In this document: positions 24,424 through 34,539 of the stretch, in pieces | Layout of the letters: every line of letters starts with the position of its first letter | Numbering within the stretch: the stretch's first letter is position 1 | Assembly: GCA_947396885.1 (NCBI GenBank) | Contig: OX377202.1 | Coordinates: 67,924,643-67,988,642, forward strand | DNA length: 64,000 bases | Origin: Heligmosomoides polygyrus polygyrus | Lineage: Eukaryota > Nematoda > Chromadorea > Rhabditida > Heligmosomidae | Direction: 5' to 3' | The notes under the pieces: model-generated | What the model was told of the DNA's origin: nothing | The model's input: only the letters and a program-made list of their open reading frames with translations | Database searches by the model: none | Program-made: the position numbers and the translations under genes

Positions 24424-26445
24424 GTGAAAAGTTTAAAAGGTTGTTGGAAATGTTTCAATCCAAAACACACCACTAGTGCCTGCTTTAAAAACCCATGTAC
24501 TTGGTGTAATGGAAATCATCATCCAACGCTATGCAAAAGGGAAAGCCAGGGTAGAAGAACGCATACGCAAGAAACGCAACGCTATAGAGAGCGTAAGAGT
24601 TCATTCTCGAGAAGCAGAAATGTGACTAGCCCAGAAAGAACATCAAGACACAGCAGTGAAGATTCTCACAGTTACAGAACTTCTTCTAGGTCTCCTCATA
24701 AAAAGGAGTATCAAAAAAGTGGCAGGGAAACTGGGGCTACAAGGTATCTATCTTTCAGGATGAGATCACAGAGATCGTACAGAGTGCATTTTTCACGTTC
24801 ACCGAGCAACAGCTTCGTTCACAACGTAAAAGTATTGACGGAAGAGCCTCTGATAAATCAAGGAAAGGAGACTGTTCTCTCTCTACAAGAGAAAATAAAC
24901 AGACAATATGCTAATCGACTTATGGTAGCAACTGTGTATATACAGAACGAAAATACTAGGGAAATAGAAGAAACACATGCATTGTTGTACTCTGCATGTG
25001 ATCAGTCGTTTATAGCGATGTCGTTGGTAAACCGCCTGAACATTAAGCCTAATTCACAGAAGGTCATCACAGTAACTACCTTCGGAGGAAAAACTGAGGA
25101 AAAATGGGAGGAAAAATATGTGAAAAGGGTAAATATTAACCTTTTCAATAAGAACGGAGAATATATTCCGGTAAGCCTACTCAACAATGAAAAAATAACA
25201 ACTGCAATTCAACTGCAGGAAATTCCAGACAAAGACCAAGAAATGATCCTACAAACTCTTCGTGAAAATAACGTCACCTTTAGCAGTCAGCAAATCATTC
25301 CGGAAATTCTCTTAGGAATCGAATACTTTAATAGCATCATTATGCTCGACGAGCCTATCATCCGTCTACCATCAGGACTTTTTCTGACACGTACAATGTT
25401 CGTTCCAGTAATCTCAGGATCGCAGACCGATGATCAGGACCAGTCTGAATCAGACGACGCTGTTAACATCTACTACATTAAAGAAGTCAACAATGGTAAA
25501 AAAACCACGCCTCTAGACTACTCCGATCTTTGGAAACATCAAAGCGTAGGAATCGAAGAAAACGTTCAGAACGACGAAAACAAGCACGTTGCTGATGGCT
25601 TTTTCTCTTCTACAGAAATAAGAGATGGAAGGATTTACGTCAAGTTCTCGTGGAAAGCGAAGCACCGTTTGGCGGATAACTATAGCCTAGCTCTTAATAG
25701 ATTGCACCAACTTTTCAAAATAAGGGAAAGAAATCCCAAATGCTGGAAAGAGTACTGTCAAATCATTGACGAACAAATAAGGAAAAATTTCGTGGAGGAT
25801 GTAGCACATCCGTCGGCAACAGAAAACCCGTGTTACTACATACCTCATCAGGCAGTGGTAAAGGAAGACCGAGAAACTACAAAAATACGAATAGTACTAG
25901 ATGCGTCTTCGAAAGTGAATGGTGAACTCATCCTTAACGATGTCATAGATCAAGGATCACAACTTTTACCAGATCCTTGTGGAATCATAATAAGGTCACG
26001 ATTTGGCACAAAAATAATGGCTGCCGACGTGGAAAAGGCATTTCATATGATTCATCGACAAGAAAGTGAAAGAGATTCGGTAAGATTGTTGTGGCTAAAA
26101 GATGTTGAACGACCACCTTCTCCGGGAAATATACGCATACTTCGCTTCTGTAGTCTTCCGTTCGGAATAAATGCGTCTCCATTTCTACTAGGAATTTCTA
26201 TACAGCACGGAATTGCACAGCAAAACGAATTCCGTAAAGAAATCTGTGAACAACTGCAACGTAACCTGTACGTCGACAAGGTACATATGACAGATAACGA
26301 TACTGTTGCTCTCTTCAAAAAATACGAAGCTTCTAAAACTCAGAAATTTTCGCCAAAGACGTATAACTCAAAAAACCTTCACTCGGAAACACCCAAAAGT
26401 AGGAGAACTGGTACTTGTAATGGACGACAATGTTCCTCGAGGTGA
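24424..26445 (+). pseudogene. pol: BEL protease-reverse transcriptase frame, truncated
   Basis: A 673-codon frame. Zinc knuckles come first (CWKCFNPKHTTSAC, CTWCNGNHHPTLC), then an Arg/Ser-rich stretch. The aspartic protease fold follows, with ALLYSACDQSFI where the family has ALLDSGSDQSFI: the catalytic Asp and the Gly are replaced (24,988-24,996). The RT begins near 25,800 (NPCYYIPHQAVVKED, RIVLDASSK, MAADVEKAFHMI, FGINASPFLLG) and reaches NLYVDK at 26,269-26,280, where the second catalytic Asp of YVDD is Lys. Just after, at about 26,310-26,340, the sequence jumps to the pol C-terminus, so most of RT, RNase H and the integrase core are absent. Confidence 0.88.
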
Positions 26446-26768
26446 ATGGCAAATGGGAATAGTCACTAACCTAATAAAAGACCCTGATGAACAAGTTCGT
26501 AACAATAACATTGCGTACAGCAAAATCTTGTTTGGAAAGATCAATTAATGTGTTAATTCCCCTAGAACTAGACCAGGATGATAAGCTAACGGAAAAGGGT
26601 AACTCAAGCTACAATGTAAGTGACGATAATATCCCTACTGAAGAAAGTAAAACGAACGGCTTAAAATCTCCGAGAGCTGACTCACACAGAGGCGAGCAGC
26701 AGAAAACATTTCGCAAAGAACGCGAGAATTCCTTCCGAGAAATGCAAAAACGCAAAAACATGCAGTAA
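26306..26768 (+). pseudogene. BEL pol C-terminus (DUF5641-like), remnant
   Basis: HPKVGELVLVMDDNVPRGEW and, after a frame change near 26,520, INVLIPLELD are typical of the C-terminal domain that follows the integrase in BEL/Pao pol. It is joined directly to the truncated RT by deletion. A Lys/Glu/Ser-rich tail continues to the stop at 26,768. Confidence 0.75.
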
Positions 26769-26784
26769 CTACACGTAATCACAT

Positions 26785-27501
26785 ATGTATAGGTCAAGTA
26801 GCATGCCATCGATCACCTCGATGAGTAAATATTGGATGATCGCTGCACTGATTACTTGTTGCCTATCAACTGGAAAGGCGCAGGAAAAACAATCAATAAT
26901 AATAGAATGCATTAAAGGAGGAGTCGAGGTAGAAATGCCCAACTACAAAAGTAGAATCGAAATCTGCGGAAACGAACACTGCCTTGAAATCAATCAACCA
27001 AACAATCACATCAAACTACAGTTTCCTCCAGAGGTAGCTCCACATACTCATCGCATATCGGTAAAGTCAATCGAAGGTAACGAAACAGAAATGGCGTATT
27101 GGGTTTGCCCTCCTAGTCCGTTCTGCGAACAGATAAATTGTAATTTCTGTTCAGTAATGGTAACTAATCCTTCATGCTGGCCTCGTCTCGCCATTGCGGT
27201 CACAGCAGTAGTAATCTATGTCGCTATAATGACAATGTTTCTCGTTTTCACAGTGTCTAAAAAAGTTGCAAGAGGAATGGCAAAAGTATGGAATGTTTTT
27301 TATTGCTTCAAAAAATTTATCACGTATCTTTGTAGCTCTTTATGTAAAGAAAACTCTCAAACGGAAAATTTTCCTCTTGTAGAAATCCGAAATAGGAAAG
27401 AAAACAAGTGGAACGCTTCGAACATCATAAAGATGCTTGCTGTAGTGATGTACTGTCATACAGTAGCCTATGGACGTCAACAAGTCGTACTAGTCCCATA
27501 G
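26785..27501 (+). pseudogene. env: BEL envelope gene, first part (glycoprotein stem, membrane segment and internal signal)
   Basis: A 238-codon frame. Residues 10-30 are a signal peptide (MIAALITCCLS). A Cys-rich ectodomain portion follows (CPPSPFCEQINCNFCSVMV), then a membrane segment of about 25 residues (AIAVTAVVIYVAIMTMFLVF), a basic cytoplasmic stretch, and a second hydrophobic segment near the end (IIKMLAVVMYC) that looks like an internal signal for the next glycoprotein. The frame is cut by the CR1-like LINE at about 27,500. The layout matches the two-glycoprotein, phlebovirus-like envelope genes known from nematode BEL elements. Confidence 0.72.
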
Positions 27502-30231
27502 AGATGCTGCAATGCCACTCACAAGACTCAAACCGTCAAGTGCATAAATCAGTAATTGCAAAACTAAATCCTCTACAACCGTATCTATGCTTGCAACTAC
27601 AATATTCCTATGAGATTCTCTCTGTCGATGTGTTTCTAGAATGGTGCAAACTCAGATTGGTCGCGGTTTATCGGGCTCCTTCCTGCAACTCTGAACAAAA
27701 TAAACAACTAATCATAGCTATCAGCGATCTCGTTGAGTGTGAGCACCCATCTGTTTTGTTGGGTGATTTCAATTACCCCGACATCAGCTGGCCAGACTTC
27801 AGGGAACCATTCTCATCAGATAGCGCTTGTTTTGTGGAAATGATGAGGAGTCACAGGCTTGTGCAATTTGTAAATGAAGCGACCAGAGGTAGTCACATCC
27901 TAGATCTTTTGCTCTCATCTGAGAAGTCGTTTGTTGATGGAGTCATTGTAGGCCCTCCCGTCGGTTTGAGCGATCATAGATGTGTTAAGTTTCGATTATG
28001 TTGTTATTACGTCGAGCCCAACTACACGTATACCCGTCAGTTTAGAAGGTGTGATTATAACAGTGTTTGCCACTTTCTTTCCTCGTTTTCGTGGAGGAAT
28101 TTCTTGGATTCCGTGACAAAAGTTGATGAAAAGTATGAAATCTTTATTAGTATCTTAAGAGAAGCTGTAGAACTATTTGTTCCGTGGGTGCGCGTTGAGG
28201 CTAGCCATTCTTATTTGCCACAATATTTACAAAACATGCTGGATTATAGAGATTTCTTGTTCAGATTAGCTAATGGAAGTAGTGTTGCGGATCACTGGAG
28301 GAAATATACCGAGTTTAGTAGAAAATTTCTCCAGGCCTTGAAAAAATATAATGCGAATATTGAAAAGAGAATGCTTGAGTCCGGTCGTAAAAGGAACTTC
28401 TTCAGGTTTCTGAGTAATAAGCTCAGAGAGAGGGATCCGATTGGAAGCATCATGAAAGACGATGTAGTAGCTGTTGTTGATGCAGATAAGGCGGAAATAT
28501 TGGCTGATAAATTTTGTGAAGTTTTTCTGAATGATACCTCGGAATTTCCGACATACATTCCGGAAGTGAGTGAGCCAATGGGCGCAGTCCCGTGGTTTGA
28601 TGGAAAGATGCTCTATGAACTTATTCGTAGTTGTTCCGATTCATGCTCGCTCACACCTGATGGGATACCCTCCATATTCTTGAAAAACATTGCTCATGTG
28701 ATCGCTGGTCCGCTGGCGTATATTTTCAATCAATCTCTGATGTTTGGTGAAGTGCCCAAACGCTGGAAGCATTCTTATGTTACACCTCTGTTGAAAAAGA
28801 AGCCTGGGAGCGATATCAACAACTACAGACCTATTAGCATCACGTCCATTCTGTGCAGAATCTTTGAGAAGGGGATTAAGTCTCATCTTTTTGAACATCT
28901 ATCCAGAAACGGACTAATTCCAGATTGTCAGCATGGCTTCGTCCCGAAGAAGTCAGTGGAGACTAACATGCTTGAATGTCTAAATGATTGGACGTATTTC
29001 CTATAGTCGAAAAAGGCATGTGACGTAATATATTTAGATTTCTCAAAGGCTTTTGACCGCGTTAGCCACTCAAAACTGCTTTACAGATTAACACAGCTGA
29101 AGGTGCATCCAATTATCTGTAGATGGGTTAAGGATTTCCTGTCGAACAGATCATTTCAGGTTAGAGTTGGTACAGCTTTCTCATCCATAAGGTATGTAAA
29201 AAGTGGAGTCCCACAGGGTGGCGTCTTGTCACCGCTCTTGTTCATGGTTTACACTTTAGATTTCGCAAAAGAATTGGAAAGTGCTGGTGTTATTGTAAAG
29301 CAGTTCGCGGACGACGTGAAAATCTATCGGGAAATTTCCACTGTTGATGATTGCAGAGCACTTCAGCAGGGGATTGATCTAGTCAAGGACTGGTCCAGAC
29401 GTTGGTGTCTTCCTTTGGCTCCGGAGAAGACAGTGCACATGAGAATTGGGACTTCGTCAGCTGCCTTAGATTACCGTATCGATGGGCAATGCATCGGGAA
29501 AGTAACTTCGATAAAAGACTTAGGCTTCGTTTACGATGAGAAGTTGGACTTTTCAGAACATATAAAGCTAATATGTCGCAAGGGGTTGACAAGGTTGTTT
29601 CAAATTTTCAAGGCCTTAGTAACGAATGATAGAAGAGTGTTGACAATGGCGTATAAGATATATATCAGACCTATTGTCGAATTCGGATCTGTTGTGTTCT
29701 CGCCTCGTAAAAAGAAAGATGTGGCCTTGCTAGAAAAGGTTCAAAAAAGTTTTACAAGGAGAGTTTTACGTAGAACCGGAGGATTTCTCTACTCTGGAAT
29801 CCCACGGGCTAGTATTAGAAATGCTTGTTTGGGTCTTCACACTCTGAAATCGCGCCGAAAGTTGAAGGATGTTTGCACTGTTCTTAAAATGCTCACAGGG
29901 AGGGTACGCTGCTCTGTGTCAGAATGTTACTCCGTCACACCGTCCAGAACTCGAGGCGGCTCCATGAAATTAACTTTTGCCAGAGCCAGCACCAACCTGA
30001 GGGCTAGGTCTTTCACCTGTCGAGCGGCTTCTGCTTTCGTAGCACTCGGGTTTGGTGTTCCTGCCTCACCCCATGCATCCGCTGAGTTTAAGCGTATAGC
30101 CACAAATGCACTACTTGAGTACTAGGTCATGCGGTTAATGGTTTGAGTGTTGTTTAGTTTTGTTTTTGTTTTCCTTTCTCTGTTACACGTGTGTCTTATA
30201 CCCACGTAATAAATAAATAAATAAATAAATA
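27500..30231 (+). mobile_element. CR1-like LINE (copy D), 5'-truncated, inserted in the BEL envelope gene
   Basis: One reading frame carries the C-terminal half of the endonuclease (VAVYRAPSC, HPSVLLGDFNYPDISWPD, LSDHRCVKF) and the reverse transcriptase (NNYRPISITSILCRIFEK, GFVPKKSVETN, DFSKAFDRVSH, SGVPQGGVLSPLLF, FADDVKIY, CLPLAPEKT), ending in a TAG at 30,123-30,125 and an AATAAATAAATAAAT tail (30,208-30,231). The frame is interrupted only by one TAG at 29,004-29,006. The 5' end is truncated within the endonuclease domain, as is common for LINEs; the exact junction with env near 27,500 is uncertain. Confidence 0.88.
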
Positions 30232-31604
30232 TGGAAACAAAACTCACCACGTTCTCAAACTATCGCTCCACGAATCAATACTACGATGCAGGCAAGAAAC
30301 CTTATACTATACACGGAATACGGAAGTCTTTGTACAACACAAAAACGGTGCCCCATATGAGTACTTGCGGGGGACTTAGATGCTCCTGTGGATTTCCCTC
30401 CTCAGGATGTTTATTTTACAGAATATATCACGTACCACAAGATGAGAATATCTATACTATTTTCGAATGCTCCTCGTGGTTTGAGGTAGCAAAACTAACT
30501 CTCGAAGAATACCAAGGTAATAGAAAGCCAGTAATTCACAACATAGAACTAAAACCTCATGTGACAAAACGCGTCGGAAATACTCGAATAGAGATGACGT
30601 CCTTCCACACTAACCCTGTAAGCATCCTCACTAAACGATTCATTACTAATGGGAGAAGTACAGCATTTCTTCCTCAAGAAACTCAGTTTTTATATGCGTG
30701 TTCATCCTTACCCCAGCAAGGAATTTCAAAAGATGACAACTGCACAATAAAAGACACGTGCAAATGCGATCCCGCAGAGGATTCCATAAACTGCTACTGT
30801 ACAAACAATAATATTTCAGAGGTAACACATATATCTCATACACTACCTCTAAACATACCAAATGGAGTGGTAAGAACCGAAGGGAAAAATCAAGCTGTCA
30901 CAGTGAGGTCTTCAACCACTTCAGTTGAAGTGGCTCTCACATTTAACAGCTCTTTAAAAGTAATAAAGGAAAACATCGAAGATTTCACATGCAACATCAT
31001 CCCACTTTCCATTGTGGGGTGCTATAAATGCCTTCAAGGAACTCTAGCAACAATAATCCGCTACTCAGATATATCAGAAGCAATAGCTCAAGCAGCATGC
31101 ACAACTTAAATCTTTGCTCTACACTGCACCAAAAATAGAAAAACAAACAGTGTAAAACTGTTTTTCGACAAAGCTACAGTAAGAGCAATGCTGGGCTCAG
31201 TGTGGCAAGAATCCACACTATTTCAACTAGAAACTACGCCAACCTATAACAATGGAATAAATCCAATTCTTCATTACCTAAAAAAGTGGAAAAATTCCAG
31301 TCAGAAAGAAGAAGCCTTCAACATAGATTTCCCAGACTTGAGTCACATCTTCGAGATAAACAAAAGATATCTACTGTACACAGCTTTCACTCTCACAACA
31401 TTAGTCGTCGTTGCTCTCCAGAGCACCTCTTGTCTCTGCTGTTCAAGGTCGGAAAATACAAAAACATTCAAATATTTCCAAGCATTTCCACCCCTATATA
31501 TAGCCCTTCAAATCTTAGCCACCATCGTCCGCATCATACGCACTGTGTGGCATTTCACAGTTCTAACACTCTATCACCTTCTCAGAAAAATTCATAGTCT
31601 CTAA
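30231..31604 (+). pseudogene. env: BEL envelope gene, second part (phlebovirus Gc-like fusion glycoprotein)
   Basis: Continues after the LINE insertion. The 292-codon frame 30,231-31,109 has a Cys-rich block (CGGLRCSCGFPSSGCLF, about residues 44-60) in the place of the class II fusion region and a later cluster CTIKDTCKCDPAEDSINCYC. An in-frame TAA at 31,107-31,109 separates it from the last 138 codons (31,188-31,604), which contain the C-terminal membrane anchor (LLYTAFTLTTLVVVALQ), a CLCC motif and a hydrophobic tail. The resemblance to Phlebovirus_G2 is by Cys pattern and element context; a profile search would settle it. It is inactive because of the LINE and the stop. Confidence 0.72.
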
Positions 31605-32310
31605 CAAATTTTAAATTGAATCTCCATATCTCTTCTCTTGTAAAAACTATAGGTAATTTCTTGGAAAATGGCAAAACCTGCTAAATAAAATTTAATATTT
31701 CAGATGAGCTCTAACGAAAGTTATCCCACTGCTCCTGAGAACGAAATGGTGGTAGACGAAAAAACTAAAGAATCACTTGAAGACGATCTTCAGTCCAAAC
31801 ACGAGGGTGACGCTGATGATGAAGAATCGATGGAAAATCCTCTAATTGTCCACGGAAAACAAATGAAAATGAAGCAGGATCAAATCCTCGACAAACTCGA
31901 TTCGATAGAAAGAAGACAAGTTCTCTACGTGGTAAAAATTTGACAACAGCCATCAGTAAGAACCATCAAACGTGCTTAAATTACTAATTTAGGAAAAAAG
32001 GCGGAAAAACGCGCGCACAAGCACGAAGACCAGTCTGAGAAGAAAGACGCCAAAAAGACAAAGGTTAAGGTAAATATACTCATCCATTGAAGAACCAAAC
32101 CCTTAAACAAAACGAACTCTGATGGAAATCTCTTTGTTTCAGGAGGTACTTGACGAAACCCAAGAAAAAATTAAGCTACTCGAAACGAAACACTACGGTC
32201 CCAATCTCGCTCGGTCCACCTGCACCGCGTGTGTTGTGTGAATGCACACAACACACTGAATTCGACGGCGTCGTCCAAAAATCGCCCTCCAACTGCATTC
32301 CCCGATCAGC

Positions 32311-32790
32311 GGGAGTTCGCAGCTGGGTTCTGCGCTCTTCGAGCGCAGAACTAGGCTCGGGAAGGGACTCCAGGGTATGTGCGATCCAAGCTGCGGGTGT
32401 GGAGACTGCTTTCGTCGCTTAAGGGGAGTCCGCAGCTGGATTCTGCGCTCTTCGAGCGCAGAATTAGGCTAGGGAGGGGACTCCAGGGTGGGTGCGATCC
32501 AAGCTGCTCGTGTGGAAACTGCTTTCGCCGCTCGGGGGGAGTCCGCAGCTGGATTCTGCGCTCTTCGAGCGCAGAATTAGGCTAGGGAGGGGACTCCAGG
32601 GTGGGTGCGATCCAAGTTGCTCGTGTGGAAACTGCTTTCGCCGCTCGGGGGGAGTCCGCAGCTGGATTCTGCGCTCTTCGAGCGCAGAATCAAGCTAGGG
32701 AAGGGACTCCAGGGTGGGTGCGATCCAAGCTGCTCGTGTGGAAACCGCTTCCGTCGCTCAGGGGGAAGTCTGCAGCCGGGTTCTGCAGAA
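32311..32790. repeat. 113-bp minisatellite inside the TIR element
   Basis: About 4.2 units starting near GGGGAGTCCGCAGCTGG, each with TCTGCGCTCTTCGAGCGCAG (a self-complementary core) and GGGTGCGATCCAAGCTGC. It produces repeated overlapping open frames that are not genes. Confidence 0.92.
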
Positions 32791-32894
32791 GCATACAGCT
32801 GGGAAATGAGCAGAAAACGCCTGAAAATTGAATAGACGTTAAAACCCCTGAACCTCATGCAGCCAGTTGAATGAAATGCAAAAATACCACCATG

Positions 32895-32965
32895 CTTAGG
32901 AACCGAACCTCCGACCTCCAAGCCTGAACCCGCCACTCTACCCACTGCGCCACGACAAGTCTGGC
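32895..32965 (-). repeat. tRNA-like segment (pol III box pattern)
   Basis: On the minus strand TGGCGCAGTGGGTAGAG (A-box pattern) is followed by GGAGGTTCGGTTCC (B-box pattern). No cloverleaf with a proper anticodon arm was evident, so this is a SINE-type relic, not a tRNA gene. Confidence 0.5.
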
Positions 32966-33577
32966 AGCCAGTCCACCACGGGCATACAAGAGACCAATGC
33001 GCATCGATCGAATGCCAACGTCGGCGCTAACGCAGCTCACGTGTGCTGAGGTGCATTTCTAGGGCGGTGTCGTCAAATGCGGTGTTTGTGTGCATTCACA
33101 CAACACACGCGGTGCAGCTGGACCGAGCGAGTTTGGGATCTTACAAAACGAAACAAGGCAATCAGAACAACTCGGGAAATCCCTCAACGTCCGGCAAGGA
33201 AACTGAAACGTATAGAATACCGAAGAAGCTCTGCATTTTTTTGCAACGACCAGCACTGGGCGTGTAACTGCACTAGCTTCAAAACGCTCAGTGCACGGCA
33301 CGAACGCGAGCAGAAACTAGGAAAATGCGAGCGCTGTTTGGACGATGCCGACCACCTAGTGACTTCTTGCTCCACTGAAGCGTTGTGCTTTTACGGCAAA
33401 AAGCTAACCGCACGGCAACTATGGCAAAACACCATACGGCGTTTTGCAGTTATCAATTTAAGATGTAAAGGGCCAACAAAGCTCTTATGGAAGATTCTTA
33501 GAAATCACAGTCGAATTGTTCGAGGAAAGGCAAATAAAGGATTCGTAACTATTGTGTTAAATAGCAGCACTCCTTAA

Positions 33578-34138
33578 ACAATTCTATCTCAAGAAAATTG
33601 ATACAAAATCAAAGGCAAAACGATAAGGGTAAAAAGCTAAAATATGGTTTCTTAAAATAAAATGTGGATACTATCACCACCGTCAAAAAGCAGACTAGTA
33701 CGAGACGTCCGCAACAAAATCAACGACGACACCGTCGCTCAACTACAACCTCTACCCCGTTCGACAATGAAAAACAACATGACGTGATCATCGAGAGCAG
33801 CTACTTATCCGTATAGACATCGTAGACTTTTGTGTAAAAGTTTGTTAACTGACTTGTATTATATTGTATTCCTTAGTGATGTTAGTGTTTTTGTTTATTC
33901 AGTTATACATATATGTCTCTCAGCCGTCTCCTGTAATCTGTAAAGTTAGTTTAGTAGTATAGTTAGTATATTTTTTGTAAACTGTTTTAAGTAATCAGAT
34001 ATCGTAGCTTTCTCAGTTAGCTTCAGTAGGTCAATAAATATTTTCTTAAAAAAAAAAACGGAAATTTCCAGCGTTCAGTGGGAAGGATGCGAAAAGGCAG
34101 AACACCGTATTGTCGCATCTTTTTTCTGCCCTTGGGGG
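33578..34138 (+). other. BEL 3' untranslated stretch before the 3' LTR
   Basis: AT-rich, with CAATAAATATTTTC near 34,031 and a poly-A run at 34,049. No convincing polypurine tract was found; TTGGGGG just before the LTR is the only purine-rich candidate. Confidence 0.4.
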
Positions 34139-34534
34139 TGTCGCGATCCCGATGAACCGCGATATATTTCCGCCCACATGCCAATGCCTTCGTCACGGCT
34201 TGGGTGACAATACATAAGATCCCATAACGGCAGGCGCAAGGGTCGCGCAATGGTCGCACAATGGTCGCGCAGTAGCGCAAGACCACCGTAGGGTTGACCG
34301 CTGTCACAGCTCGTGACGTGCCTGCGGACCCACATTGAGAGCTATGGTAAAATGGGAAATGGTAAAGGAAAGGAAAAGGAAAGGATCAGTTTAGGAACTT
34401 TGATTGTAATAGTAATCGCATAAAGTATCTCTATCTTAGTAAATTGTTGTTGTAGTAATAGAGGAATAAATAAGTAATTTAAAATCTTCTGTAGAACCAC
34501 CAAAATCACATGGAATCTTGACGCAATTCTAAAA
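34139..34534 (+). repeat. 3' LTR of the BEL element
   Basis: Starts TGTCGCGATCCCGATG and ends GCAATTCTAAAA, followed by the AGCCC target duplication. The TATA box of the 5' copy is TACATAAG here. Confidence 0.93.
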
Positions 34535-34539
34535 AGCCC
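34535..34539 (+). repeat. target-site duplication AGCCC, right
   Basis: Directly follows the 3' LTR. Confidence 0.88.

Larger units (their letters stand above)
32197..33141. mobile_element. 945-bp TIR DNA element with 3-bp flank TAC
   Basis: The left end GGTCCCAATCTCGCTCGGTC and the inverted right end (AGATCCCAAACTCGCTCGGTC read from the other strand) are flanked by TAC at 32,194-32,196 and 33,142-33,144. Removing the element and one TAC restores continuity of the host open frame. A nearby inner inverted block GTGTTGTGTGAATGCACACA also recurs at both ends. A 3-bp duplication suits PIF/Harbinger-type elements, but no transposase is present. The interior holds a 113-bp minisatellite and a tRNA-like segment. 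Confidence 0.75.
31704..33577 (+). pseudogene. third BEL gene: apparently spliced gag-like protein with zinc knuckle, disrupted
   Basis: The ATG at 31,704 follows directly on TTTAATATTTCAG, a strong splice acceptor. The first exon (to about 31,931) encodes an acidic, charged helix (76 codons, SSNESYPTAPENEMVVDEK start). Further exon-like segments lie at 31,993-32,067 (ends AAG then GTAAAT) and from 32,143 (after TTTGTTTCAG; coiled-coil-like, EVLDETQEKIKLLE). The last is interrupted at 32,197-33,141 by a TIR element and resumes at 33,142, with a Ser/Gly/Asn-rich linker and then CNDQHWACNCTSFKTL and LGKCERCL, the zinc-knuckle pattern of BEL Gag. A T-run gives a +1 frameshift before the first knuckle, and exon phases are not all consistent. 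It lies between env and the 3' LTR. Confidence 0.5.
21590..34534 (+). mobile_element. BEL/Pao LTR retroelement with envelope gene (endogenous, defective)
   Basis: A complete LTR-to-LTR insertion of 12.9 kb. The LTRs are 395 and 396 bp, flanked by the 5-bp duplication AGCCC (21,585-21,589 and 34,535-34,539). Order: 5' LTR, tRNA-Gly-type primer site, 5' leader with tandem repeats, broken gag, protease/RT with a large pol deletion, integrase C-terminus, a phlebovirus-type envelope gene split by a CR1-like LINE, then a gag-like third gene split by a TIR element, then 3' LTR. The LTRs differ at about 15 positions by eye (around 96% identity), so the insertion is not recent. Multiple stops and deletions make it non-functional. 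Confidence 0.92.

Noticed and set aside
27408..27500. Start of the LINE ORF at 27,408
   Set aside because: The first part of that frame overlaps the envelope gene in another frame and is chance; the LINE itself begins near 27,500.
32150..32945. Series of 68-122 codon frames
   Set aside because: Produced by the 113-bp minisatellite; the same peptide recurs with each unit.
32895..32965. Possible tRNA gene
   Set aside because: A and B boxes are present but no proper acceptor stem or anticodon arm could be formed.
34120..34138. Polypurine tract before the 3' LTR
   Set aside because: Only TTGGGGG precedes the LTR; too short to call.
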